Shown here piece by piece: positions 45,526 through 56,483 of a DNA stretch of 64,000 nucleotides. The position numbers and the translations under genes were made by a program. Each line of letters begins with the position of its first letter. The stretch's first letter is position 1. Source of the stretch: Platanthera guangdongensis (lineage: Eukaryota; Streptophyta; Magnoliopsida; Asparagales; Orchidaceae); NCBI GenBank assembly GCA_039583875.1, contig CM077166.1, positions 85,682,564 through 85,746,563 of the forward strand, in the 5' to 3' direction. The notes beneath the pieces are model-generated. The model was not told the origin of the DNA. It worked only from the letters and a program-made list of their open reading frames with translations, and did no database searches.

Positions 45526-48500
45526 TTGGTCTGCACAGACTTAAAAGATGCGGGTCCTCCCAAAAATAGTTTTTCAGCTCAGAAAAGAATTTCTTCTTTT
45601 GCTGAGATGAAAACTCTTTTGGGAGCACACGGGCCACTAGATAGTTGGCGATGCGGGCAAACCAAGGAGAAGTAGATGTGTTAATTATGAAAAGCTTCTC
45701 ATCAGGGAAATAGTAATGAAAAGAATTTTCGTCTAATTGTTCTATAAACGGGTTGTCTAGGCGCGAAAGGTGGTCGGCGGCCAAGTTCTCGGCACCTCGC
45801 TTATCACGGATCTCTAAGTCAAACTCCTGGAGGAGTAAGACCCAGCGAATCAAGCGAGGCTTGGCATCCGTTTTAGAGAGAAGATATTTGAGGGCCGAGT
45901 GGTCCGTAAAAACAATAATTTTCGAAAGAGTAATATAAGGGCGAAATTTGTCAAAAGCGAATACTACAGCTAAGAGCTCCTTCTCGGTTGTGGTGTAATT
46001 TTCCTGTGCAGATGTGAGTGTTTTACTAGCGTAATAAATGGGGTGGAAGTTTTTGGAAATACGTTGACCTAGTACGGCTCCCACCGCATAACTACTCGCA
46101 TCACACATTATTTCAAATGGAAGATCCCACACCGGAGCTATCATGATTGGCGCATTAACTAATTTTTCTTTTATTAAATTGAAGGCAGCTAGACAGAGGT
46201 CATCAAAGATGAATGGGGCGTCTTTTTCTAAGAGATGGGTAAGGGGCTTGGTGATTTTGGAAAAGTCCTTTATGAAGCGGCGGTAGAAACCCGCATGACC
46301 CAGGAAACTTCTTATGGCTTTTATGTTCGTAGGTGGCGGCAGTTTCTCGATAACTTCTATTTTCGCAACGTCTACTTCAATACCCCTTTCAGAAATTTTA
46401 TGTCCCAAAACTAACCCTTCCCTCACCATAAAATGACATTTTTCCCAATTTAGGGCGAGGTTAGTTTCTTCGCATCGCTCTAAGACTTTTTCAAGGTTCT
46501 CTAAGCAACTATCGAAGGAATTCCCGAACACGGAGAAATCATCCATGAAAACTTCCATAATGCTCTCTACGTACTTGTCAAAGATGGCGAGCATACATCG
46601 TTGGAATGTAGCTGGCGCATTGCACAATCCAAACGGCATTCTTCGGTAGGCGAAGGTGCCGAAGGGACAAGTAAACGTAGTTTTCTCCTGGTCCTCGGGG
46701 GAGATGGGGATTTGAAGATACCCCGAGAGGCCATCGAGAAAACAATAAAAGCTATGTCCGGAAAGTCGTTCTAAAATTTGATCAATGAACGGCAAGGGGA
46801 AGTGATCCTTGCGGGTGGCGTCATTCAACTTACGGTAATCTATACACATTCGCCATCCGGTCACCGTCCGAGTCGGGATTAATTCATTATTTTCATTACT
46901 TATGACCGTTATCCCTCCCTTCTTTGGTACTACCTGTACTGGGCTAACCCACTTACTGTCGGATATAGGATAGATAATTCCTGCGTCTAACAATTTCATA
47001 ACCTCGCCCTTAACTACGTCTTTCATGTTTGGGTTTATACGGCGCTGAGGTTGTATAGAGTTACGTGAATTATCTTCCATTAAGATTTTATGAGTGCAGA
47101 AAGATGGGCTTATGCCCTTAATATCAGATATCTGCCAAGCAATAGCTTGGCGATGCTTTTGTAAAATTGAAAGAAGTTTATCCTTTTGTGCATCCGTGAG
47201 GTAGGCCGAAATTATGACAGGCAGCTTGGAGTCCTTTTCTAAGAAAGCGTATTGAAGGTGCTCTGGTAGTTCTTTCAGTTCCAAGGTAGGGGGGTCATCA
47301 TACGAGGTTTTGGAAATTTGTTCTTTTTCAAAAACTATGTCCTCGTACACTTTTTTATATGTAAAATTAAAAGGGGTGTTGCTAGCGGCCATGGCGGCTT
47401 CGTGCAGCGATTCAGTTGGAAAAGTAGAAGAGGAACAGAAATCAAAAAATTCTTTTTCAAAATCAGAGGGGCGGGTGGAGGATTCTTCACTTAGGTGTAG
47501 AGATTCAGTTGGAAGAGGAGGAGAGGAACAAAAATTGGAAAATTCTTTTTCAAAATCAGAGGTGGGAGAGAAGGATTCTTCACTTACGGTATCCATGAAA
47601 AAACAGGAGTCATCATTAGCTAGTGTGTTCTTCATCGAGGGGGTGATAGAGAAAGTTACCTCATCGTCGCCCACTCGAAGGAAGAGCTTACCATTGCTTA
47701 CGTCAATGATAGCTCGGGAGGTGGCAAGGAAGGGTCGGCCAAGGATCAGGGGAACCTCGACGTCTTCTTCGATGTCCAAAATGACAAAGTCCACCGGGAA
47801 GATGAACTTGTCAACTTTGACTAGGACGTCCTCCACTATTCCTAACGGGTATTTGACTGACCTGTCGGCTAGCTGGATACTCATGCGTGTGGGGTTGAGA
47901 CTACCAATTCCTAACTTTTTAAACAACGAGAGGGGCATAAGATTAATACTCGCACCTAAGTCGGTTAAAGCGTGTTTGACAAAGAGATCACCAAAGACAC
48001 ACGGGATAGAGAAACTACCCGGGTCACTGATTTTCTTCGGTAATCCGTTTGTCAAAACCGCCGAGCATTCGACATTTAACGTGACATGCGAAAGGTTCTC
48101 TAACTTCTTCTTGTTAGTTAGGAGGTCCTTAAGGTATTTTGCGTACTTCGACATCTGGGATATGGCTTCGTGGAAAGGCAGATTTACGTGGATTTGTTTA
48201 AACATTTCTAAAAAACGGGTGTATTGATCATCCTGTCGTTGTTTATTAAGTTCGGAAGGGTATGGCGGGGATGGATTGTTTTTAAAGGTGGGTGGTGGAG
48301 TGAGTTCTTTTTCTAAGATAGGGGTGATAATTTCTTCGACAGAGGGTGGAATTTTTAAAACGGGAACGGAGCTTTGATTTTTTAAAACGGGAGCGGAGCT
48401 TGCCTCGGGCTCTTCACTTATCATACCGGGAACTTTCTTCCCACTCCGAAGAGTTATAGCTTTCGCTTGCTCTCTCGGGTTGGGCTCGGTATTGGAAGGA

Positions 48501-49809
48501 AGAGACCCTACGGGTCGCTCAGAAATCATTTTAGCGAGCTGTCCTACCTGATTTTCTAAATTTTTAACACTTCCGGTTAAGGTCCTAATCGTAGCGTCAT
48601 TAGCATTCATGTATTTTGAAAACACTTCCTCCAAATTTGGAGGTTTTGGAAAACTTTGAGGAGGTGGTGGTGGAGCAGAAAAATCACTTTGCGGTGGCGG
48701 GCGCACAACATTCGATGGATTGCTCCACGAAAAATTCGGATGATTTCTTAACGCAGGATTATAACTATTCGGAAAATTAAAACCAGGAGGATGATAATTC
48801 GCAGCAGAAAAATTATTAAAAGCAGTTCTAGGCATATTATTTACATAATCCAAATGTTCGGCGGGAGGAGTTGCAGATTCCCATACCTGAGGGGCGGAGG
48901 CAGCAGTCATCTCCGTAATTTTTTTGCTTAATATTTCAACTTGCAGTGCGAGTTGGGAGACGTTGTCCACTTCAAAGAGACCTGCAGGTTTGTTTGGGCG
49001 GGACCTAGGCACATTCCACTGGTAAGTGTTCATGGCCATGTCTTCAAACAGCTCAAGAGCTGCTTCCGGGGTCTTATGGTTTAAAGTACCGCCAGAAGCT
49101 GCGTCTATCATTTGCTTCGTGCTTTGATTTAGCCCATTATAAAACGTCTGCACCTGCAACCATACAGGCAGAGCGTGATGTGGGCATCGTCTTAATAATT
49201 CTTTAAATCTTTCCCAAGTTTCGTAAAGGGTCTCAGAGTCTATTTGTCCAAAGGCAGAAATGTCATTCCTAAGTTTAGCAGTTTTAGCAGGCGGAAAATA
49301 CTTGGCCAAAAATTTTTCAGTTAATTGCGTCCAAGTAGTTATGCTATTTTTAGGAAGGGTGTTCAGCCACTGCTTAGCCTTAATTCTAAGAGAGAAAGGA
49401 AATAATCTTAGCCTAATAGCATCATTTGTGACACCATTTATCTTGAAGGTGTCACAAATCTCAAGAAAGCTGGCTATGTGTGCGTTCGGGTCTTCATCTT
49501 GAAGCCCGTCAAATTGCACATACTGCTGCACCATTTGAATTATGCTAGGCTTCAGTTCGAAATTATTATTATTTATTGCAGGGCGAACTATACTAGTTTC
49601 TGTACCCTCGAGATTCGGTCGTGCATAATAGGACATAGGCCTTGCACGACTTCCTCCACGTTGGGTTCTGCCATTCTTAAGGTAGAAAATGACTCGGAAT
49701 CCTCAACCGGCACTTGGGTAGTAGGGCCTTGAAATCGCGATCTTCTCCGAAGAGTACGCTCAATTTCGTGGTCCAGGTCCAAAGTAACCGACGGACTTCC
49801 GCGGGTCAT
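45497..49809 (-). pseudogene. pol: ATH gag-pol (Gag, protease, RT, RNase H)
   Basis: Gag begins at ATG 49809 (MTRGSPSVTLDLDHEIER), changes frame near 49640, then continues in one frame of 1379 codons to 45497. The capsid region spans the first about 230 residues of that frame. Protease has ALTDLGASINLMP near residue 557; LGAS with preceding Asp is the Athila form of the active site. RT has [12 protein letters not shown] and the catalytic FMDDFSVFG near residue 1030. RNase H has EIMCDASSYAVGAVL and FTDHSALKYLL. I find no CCHC knuckle. A one-base loss near 45540 shifts out of frame before integrase. Confidence 0.9.
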
Positions 49810-50402
49810 ACACTAGAAGAAGAGAGGAGAAGAAAGACTAGAAAATAAAAGAGCTAATGAAGTTCGAAAATTTTTTTTGAAATAGATTTTTTATGTTTTA
49901 ACTCCCGAACTTCCCAAGGGCTACCCGGTGAAGGGTTCGCAAGGTACTAGACAAGATAGTGGCATTTAGAGCCACTTTGCCCTTTTCGAGAGAGTTAGGT
50001 GGTGTAGAAAAATTTGTGATGTGTGTTTCTATTAAGTCGGCGGTAATTAAAATCCAGCCATTTAACTCTGAGCGAGTAGGCGGAAAATAAAAGCTACACT
50101 CACGCACTCGACAGAAAATTAAAACACACCCACTCTACAGAAAGTAAACACACTCTACTGAAATAAAGCCTGCCAATTAACTCAAGTGAGTAGGCGGAAA
50201 AATAAAAATACGCACACTTGCTTGAAATAAATCCAGCCAATTAACTCAAGTGAGTAGGCGAAAAAATTTAAAAAAAATGCACACTTAACAAAATCCAGCC
50301 ATTTAACTCAAGTGAGTAGGCGGAAAAAATTTTAAGAAGGAGGCTGAGAAAGAGAAGTGATAAAATTAATATATTCGCGTTTTCAATTTATCAACGAGCG
50401 TT
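49810..50402 (-). other. ATH leader
   Basis: About 590 bp between PBS and gag. It contains four imperfect repeats of a unit with CCGCCTACTCACTTGAGTTAA (minus strand; around 50062, 50170, 50235 and 50300). No gene is supported. Confidence 0.65.
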
Positions 50403-50423
50403 GCTTCCCCGGCAACGGCGCCA
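50403..50423 (-). other. ATH primer binding site (Asp type)
   Basis: Minus strand TGGCGCCGTTGCCGGGGAAG, the site complementary to tRNA-Asp used by Athila elements. Confidence 0.88.
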
Positions 50424-50429
50424 AAAACT

Positions 50430-52223
50430 TGATTGTCTCTTAGATATCTGCAAAGAGAAAATAACCAAACTAACAATTCATCAAGGCAAGTATACCTATC
50501 GAAATGCAGCTAGGGGACACAAGTGTCGTATTGAAATCCGGGAACAGTTGAGTAAGCTTACTCACACGAAATCTATTATTTTATCGACGGAAAAATTAAG
50601 TTTTTTAGAAGAAAGCTAAACGTGCTAAAGGAAGAGAACTACTTGCAATGAAAGAGAGCTACTTTCATGAAAAGTTAAAGAGAGCTAAAAGAGCGATTAA
50701 CTTGAGCTTAGTAACGATGAAGGGGAAAATGCACTCGATCAGAAATCACCTCGGCAAGAGTGGTTAGAAAAATACGATAAATAAACCTAAGCTAATTAGG
50801 GTAAAGGTCCTTGACCGTGGAGGTTCCATGAATATTGACACGCTTCTCTCGAAGGCCGTGCCTAACTGAGTTTAGGAAGGTCCGACCGACTTTCGCCTAA
50901 ATCGGAGGCCTAAAACTCGCTTTACGCGGTGAACCCCTCTAATGGATTTTACTCCAATCCGGGAGATTTGAACGTCTGCCTCTCTCGAGGGGTGCGAACA
51001 ACTCCCTTTACTCTTGAGTGCTCATTTCAAACTTTCGGCCTCTCGGCTAGCCCAGAATGAAAGCAAAGGTGGAGAGTATATATCGATGATATACCTCCAA
51101 CCCGTGATAAATCAAGAGTAATTCAAAGCTAAACCCTAAAAAGAAAAGGTAAGATTCAAAGCATCATAACCTAATCACTCGAACCTCGGATCATTAAGAT
51201 CGAGTACATGGAGGATTAGTTAATCATGGTGAGGTGGAAGAGGGGGGATGAGTAGAAGAAGAAAATGAAAATAGAGCAGAAACGTAAAAGAAAACAACAC
51301 TTTTTATTAATAGAAACAGAGATCTTACAGCTTGAAAACCAGAGATTACAAGTGCAAGGAAAGGTAAACTACACTATCATTAACATTATACTACAGAACG
51401 AAGCTAGGAACTACTACAGGGAAAGCATAAAGCTACAGCTAAGAACTAAAAATGGAAAGACATGCTTAAAAAGTTCAGAAATACAAAGGACAGAACCTCC
51501 CCTCTCCAAGCAAAAGGTGTCCCTGAACCCCTGGAGTTGGGCTCTATTTATAAAATTTTTCGGGTCGGGTCATGCCCCCCTGTCACGCCCTGGTCGGGCG
51601 TGACCCTGGGGCGTGACACATTCGGTGCGACTTTTTCGGGCTGGAATAGAATTCTGACGGAGTTGTTGCGGTACACGCCCACAGGTCACGCCCTGGTAGG
51701 GCGTGTACCTGGGGCGTGTTGTTTGCGGCGTGACTTTGTTGAGCGGAAATTGAATGCTGGAGGTGACGGGCGGAATTGCTGAAGTACACGCCCATATGTC
51801 ACGCCCGGGTCAGGCGTGACCCTGGGGCGTGACACTTTCGGTGCGACGGTGGAGCGGGAAAAACGAGCGCGCTGCGGCGATTCCTCGGAACCTGCGGACA
51901 CGCCTCTAGTACACGCCCGTGTCGGGTGTGACACGGGCGTGACCGAGGGCGTGTACACTACGTTTCCACGGAATGCAGTTTCGGACCAATTGCTTCATTC
52001 CTCTGGGTTACACGCCCTAGGTACACGCCCTGGTAGGGCGTGACCTTGGGGCGTGTCACAGCAAACTTCGGCTGAAAGCCGTGAAAACCTGCAAAAAGCA
52101 GAAAAAATGCATTAGCGACAAAAATATATACAAAGGGGAATCAAAACAAGTACTTTACAAGACATGATTTGCTCTAAAACCCCGAAAATATCCTAATAAA
52201 ATTGACTGCAAACCGTATTATCA
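50430..52223 (-). repeat. ATH 5' LTR (1794 bp)
   Basis: Same length as the 3' copy, from 52223 down to CA at 50430, six bases before the PBS. It holds the same palindrome cluster (about 51575-52060) and a TATA box, minus strand TTTTATAAATAG at 51544-51555. Confidence 0.93.
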
Positions 52224-53274
52224 CCGCCTTGCCCTTCTCTTCATAAGTAGCTCCCGGCCTTCTCTCGGACTTAGGACATCCGCTCCAACAATCACAGGCA
52301 AAATGCCCCGTCTTTCCACAAGTAAAACACGCACCCGGGGTCCGACCCGTAGTCGCCCCAGAAGCGCCAGAAGGAGCTGTACCCGAAGTCCTATGCTTCT
52401 TGAAAGACCTCCGATAGCCGGCCTTTGAAGTAGTCGACACTTTAAATTTAGATTTCCTATCACCCAAGCTTTTCTTTGCTTGCACATTCTTCATGTCCTT
52501 CTCCAAGGACCGGGCAGTATTGACCAAGGTTAAGAAACCCTGCGTCATTGGCCCCGAAACTAGTAATCTCAACTCATCTCTCAAGCCTTCGTAGAAGCGA
52601 TTAGTCTTGCGCTCCTCATCCACGATGGTGGAGCTAGCATATCGACTTAAATGAGTGAACTCATGGAGATATTCATCCACGCTCTTCTCACCCTGAACCA
52701 ACTTCAGAAACGCATTCTCCAACGCTATCTTCTATGTCGAAGGGAGGTATCTAGCCAAAAACAATCTCGAGAACTCCTCCATCGAGACATCACCAAGTTG
52801 CCTACCTCTCAAATGATGCAGCTCCAAACCTTCCCACCATAATCTCGCTTCACCGTCCAAGAGGAACGTAGCAATGGTGGTCATTTTCCACTCCTCCGTC
52901 TCCGATGCTGTCATGACTCTCTACACCCTGGAGAGCCAGTCTTCAGCCTGAGATGGGGTTCCCAACCCCAAGAATAACGGAGGGTTAAAGCTCATTACAT
53001 GCTTAAGCTGCCTCTCGGTTGCCCGCCTTGGCACCACCGGTTACACAACCACTTGCTCCACTCTCCTCGGCTCAGCCTCTTGAAGAGGTTCCTGCTCCAT
53101 CACAGGAGCGGGCTGCTGCGTTTGCCTTGCAGGCTGCACATTTATCATGGCCAACACCGCTTCAGCCACCAATCGTATATTCTCAGCCGATAGAGGTGTT
53201 GCAGGAGCAACATCCGGTGCACTACTAGCCTCAAAAACTCGGCATTCTGACGGCCCAACCACACTTCTGGTCAC
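52224..53274 (-). pseudogene. gag: T2 gag, main part
   Basis: One frame with three stops: TAA at 53041-53043, TAG at 52921-52923 and TAG at 52732-52734, each compatible with a Gln-codon C-to-T change. It encodes an N-terminal region (GPSECRVFEASSAPD), the capsid core (FLLDGEARLWWEGL, LFLARYLPS, VDEYLHEFTHLSRY, NRFYEGLRDELRLL) and an intact knuckle CFTCGKTGHFACDC. The start is uncertain: upstream CACTATAG before GTG at 53274 may be a splice acceptor. The 3' end lies across ATH at 40736. The leader 53275-53484 holds no gene I can support. Confidence 0.82.
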
Positions 53275-53484
53275 CTATAGTGGTACAAAACACTGTTAAG
53301 CGACCAAATAAAATTGCAAACAGCAATTATAGGAACATGCAGGTTCCTCAAACACGAGTATTTTCATTCCTAGGTGGACATTCATGAGTTCTTTTACTGT
53401 TATAATGATGACGCACACAATGTGCTCACCACCCCTTAAAATAATTCGCCCAAGAATTCACTTTAAGCCGACCAAAACCAGTAG

Positions 53485-53497
53485 TCTGATACCAAAT
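53485..53497 (-). other. T2 primer binding site
   Basis: Minus strand ATTTGGTATCAGA abuts the 5' LTR end and equals the T1 site in inverted orientation. Confidence 0.75.
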
Positions 53498-54755
53498 TGT
53501 AACACCCCCTATCCGTCGCATAGCATATAGCAGTAGGTCCGGCCGGGGCCCGACGCCGTATGCCACAGACAGACCGGGTGGTTACTCATGGAAACCATCC
53601 AACCAATCTCAACGTCCTACACAGAGCATTCTAGCGGAAGCAGTTTATAAAAGTTGCAATAAAGAACCCAGCATTAAAGCATGAATGTCCACTAATCCAA
53701 AATAGAATGTATACAAATACCAACAGTAGCCTTAAGGCCTTGCAAAATGTTTCACTTGATATTACACGATTTACAAACCACGGCACGCAGGCCGGTCATA
53801 CATGAATAAAAACAGTAAACACTTCCATTTGGGCCTTCGAGGGCCGGCTTCGCAAAAAGAGCTTTAGCCCGCTATTGACCGCTTGGTCCAGCAGCACCTG
53901 CAAGCAACAAACCACTACACGGTGGCAAAACAAGGCAACGCTCAGCAATGCTGACCAAATTATAACGATCCTGCCCCAAACTCGAGGCGGCAATGCTACT
54001 TCCCTGCATTTCATTAGCATAAGCGAGCAATATATATATACAGCCAATACAACACAGACGCTAGCTCAAACTGCCACACGCCCCGTGCTCTCAGGGCACA
54101 TTCTCGGTGAACCGGTCGATGTCACGATAATTAAAGCCATAGACATTCCGGACTCACCACCGCCACTTTGACGGCCAAACCTATGAGCAATTTGTCTTCC
54201 TGGCCTGGGTCACGACAATTTAAGCCATTGACCGTCGAAGACCCTAATCTATGCCAACGACAAGTGCCACGTGCCTTTAGGTCTCTTTAACCGAACGACA
54301 TAGAACGGGTACGGTTCCATCTAACTCGTGCTCACAACACAACGACAATTTAATCCATTTGCGCGGGTCAAACTTCCATCGAGTCCCATTTCCATCACAA
54401 TTCACAAAACCCGATTATGTTCAAGTTGGCTCTCAGGCCACCAAGTTGGCAAGATCTCGCATCCGCCCAGTTTTCCGGGTGCACCTTTGGGTTAGTCCCC
54501 AAGGCTCCCTGCTGCAATCTACCGCGTAGAAAACCCGAAAAACAAACAATAGCACAGAGTCTTCACCGGCATTTATGCAATGCAACATCTCCGATCCAGA
54601 CCAACATGTCCGGGTAGGCTTCACACATCATGCCTATGTCCGTTCTCGCTTACGGACTCTAAACAACGGGGACTTCACATATCTACCCGAAGGAACGCCT
54701 CCAACTCTCCGCAAACTTGCGAGATTGGGCTTCCTATGCAAAGAAGGAGAGCTAC
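53498..54755 (-). repeat. T2 5' LTR, proximal part
   Basis: It reads from GTTACA at the LTR end (53498) for 1258 bp and matches T1 30070-31328 inverted. It is broken by TRG after gctac at 54751-54755. Confidence 0.88.
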
Positions 54756-55089
54756 TGTTGGGTATTGTATCCACAATTACCTGGATTTGAGGAAGCCACC
54801 TGTCAAGCTAAGATGAATTCACAATGTATTTGATGAAACATCTTAAGTTGTGCTTGCAGCTCCTCCACGCTAAGTGCACACCAATGTCAAGGTGCAATAG
54901 GTCAATATACACGGGTCTGCAAGACGTAATCCCTCGTTGAGCAGATCAGTGTGTTGGCCTACGTGTACTCTCTCTATTGGAGTGCACTTACTTTCAAGTA
55001 CAGGGCCGTTCATATGCAAGAGAAGACAAGGAGCATGGATGGGTCAAGGAGCAGCTCCTGGGTGGAAGACGAAAATTCGTCCAAGGAAA

Positions 55090-55412
55090 ATTCGACGAGA
55101 ATCACCAAGTGATTCTCGCCGATTCGGCGAGAATCACTAGTGATTCTCGCCGAATCGACGAGAATCATTTGTGATTCTCGCCGACCCTTCTGGCTACCTC
55201 AAAATGGTGCCAAGTAAGATTCGGCGAGAATCACTAGTGATTCTCGCCGAACCAGTGGTTAAGCAGCTCATGAATACCAAGTGAAAATCGCTGAGAATCA
55301 ATAAGTGATTCGGCGAGAATCACTAGCGATTCTCGACGAATCGTCGAGAATCACTTGGTGATTCTCGCCGATTCGTCGAGAATCACCTGCGATTCTCGCC
55401 GATTTTCACTTA
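55090..55412. repeat. TCTCGCCGA / TCGGCGAGA palindrome cluster in TRG LTR
   Basis: Repeated half-sites GTGATTCTCGCCGA and their complements. One perfect 38-bp palindrome spans 55120-55157 (centre ACT|AGT), repeated in the 3' LTR at 62127-62164. The cluster lies about 335-655 bp from the LTR start, upstream of the TATA box. Confidence 0.9.
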
Positions 55413-55524
55413 GCGATTTCTCGGGATGCTGCTGGACCGGATTATGCCGCTGGACTAGTTTGAACCGGATTTCGGGTTTCTACTTGTGGGACCCACAACG
55501 GTCATATTGTATGGGTCTTCAATG

Positions 55525-55532
55525 TATAAATA
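55525..55532 (+). promoter_or_regulatory. TRG LTR TATA box
   Basis: TATAAATA about 115 bp downstream of the palindrome cluster, conserved in both LTRs. The transcription start is expected about 30 bp further on. Confidence 0.6.
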
Positions 55533-56411
55533 CATGGGTATTTTTGAACATTGTTTAAGCGAAGAAAACCAGACATACGCGAGGACGGACAAACCCTAGA
55601 TCGCTGCTTCCGCTCCGTCGCCGCCGCCACCGCTCGCGATAAGTTGGTCGCCGCTGTTGATCACTTCTCTTCCCGATCTCCGGCGACAGAAGCTTAGCAA
55701 AGCTCTGAGTCTCACGTGTCTATCCGGAGATCTCTTGTCTCTCGATTTGTTGACCGGGAAAAACTCCCCCGTCCGAATCGATCGAGACGACTGATCCTAG
55801 AGTGACCGTTGGTAGACCTAGCTTGCTTCGGAACGAAGATTGGATCTCTATTTTCAGCAGCCGCTCATCATCATAGCCGCCGATCCCGAAGCTAGCCGCC
55901 GCTCGTGTTGCCGCCGCCGGTTCCGGGGAGATCCTCTCCAAGAGAGACCAAGGTTGTAGACTCTTCGTTGACTTCACGAACACGTCGTCGAACGAAGAGG
56001 AACACCGTAGTCTCCAAACGAAGTTTGTATCTCGTGTACATTCTATATTTACTTTTGTTGTAAAGGAACGATTGTTCCGTGTTGTAAGGGTTGGGTGCAA
56101 CCCGTTTTGTGGGAGTGTTGACTCTCACGTGTGGAAGGGTTCCTTCCGATAGTGCAGGGATTGGATTTCAATCCTGTTGGAGAAGAGACCGAGTCGTCCC
56201 TTGTTGGGAGATAGGTCGAAGGGGGAAAGTGGATGTACCCAAGTCGGGGAACCACTATAAATTGCCTGTGTATTCTGTGTGCTGTGCTTTTTATTTTTAT
56301 TGTGCAGGTACATTCGTAAATTCCGCAAAAGCGCTACTCGTCACCTATTCCCCCCCCCCCCCCCCCCCCCCGCCATAGGTGCACATAGCTGACACTAGGT
56401 GGACTTTCAAG

Positions 56412-56423
56412 TGGTATCAGAGG
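56412..56423 (+). other. TRG primer binding site
   Basis: TGGTATCAGAGG follows the LTR by two bases, matching the initiator tRNA-Met site of Copia elements. Confidence 0.85.
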
Positions 56424-56483
56424 GAGGTTGCTCTTCAAAAAGGTTAACACCTTGAGTAGAATCCTGCCACCAGTGTCAGAAGC

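Larger units (their letters stand above)
40742..52223 (-). mobile_element. ATH: Athila-type Ty3/Gypsy element
   Basis: Two LTRs of 1794 bp each, TSD ccgcc at 40737-40741 and 52224-52228, the Asp-type PBS, PPT and the Athila-type Gag (DEDPNAHIASFLEICDTFK, RLFPFSLR) and Pol identify it. It is inserted in T2 gag. gag-pol is nearly one open frame; three single-base frame changes (near 49640, 45540 and 44825) disable it. No env-like gene is seen downstream of integrase. The LTRs differ by a few percent by eye, so it is moderately young. Confidence 0.93.
54756..56409 (+). repeat. TRG 5' LTR (1654 bp)
   Basis: TGTTGGGTATTG to GGACTTTCA. It contains the palindrome cluster (55090-55412), then a TATA box (TATAAATA, 55525-55532), and near its end a 22-nt C run (56350-56371). 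Confidence 0.92.

Noticed and set aside
47310..48227. 305-codon plus-strand frame opposite ATH gag-pol
   Set aside because: Antisense to a well-supported protease and linker region; no recognisable motif.
54937..55174. Small frames repeated in both TRG LTRs (also 61944-62178)
   Set aside because: LTR sequence duplicated by definition; the frames run through the palindrome cluster and are not conserved in sense.
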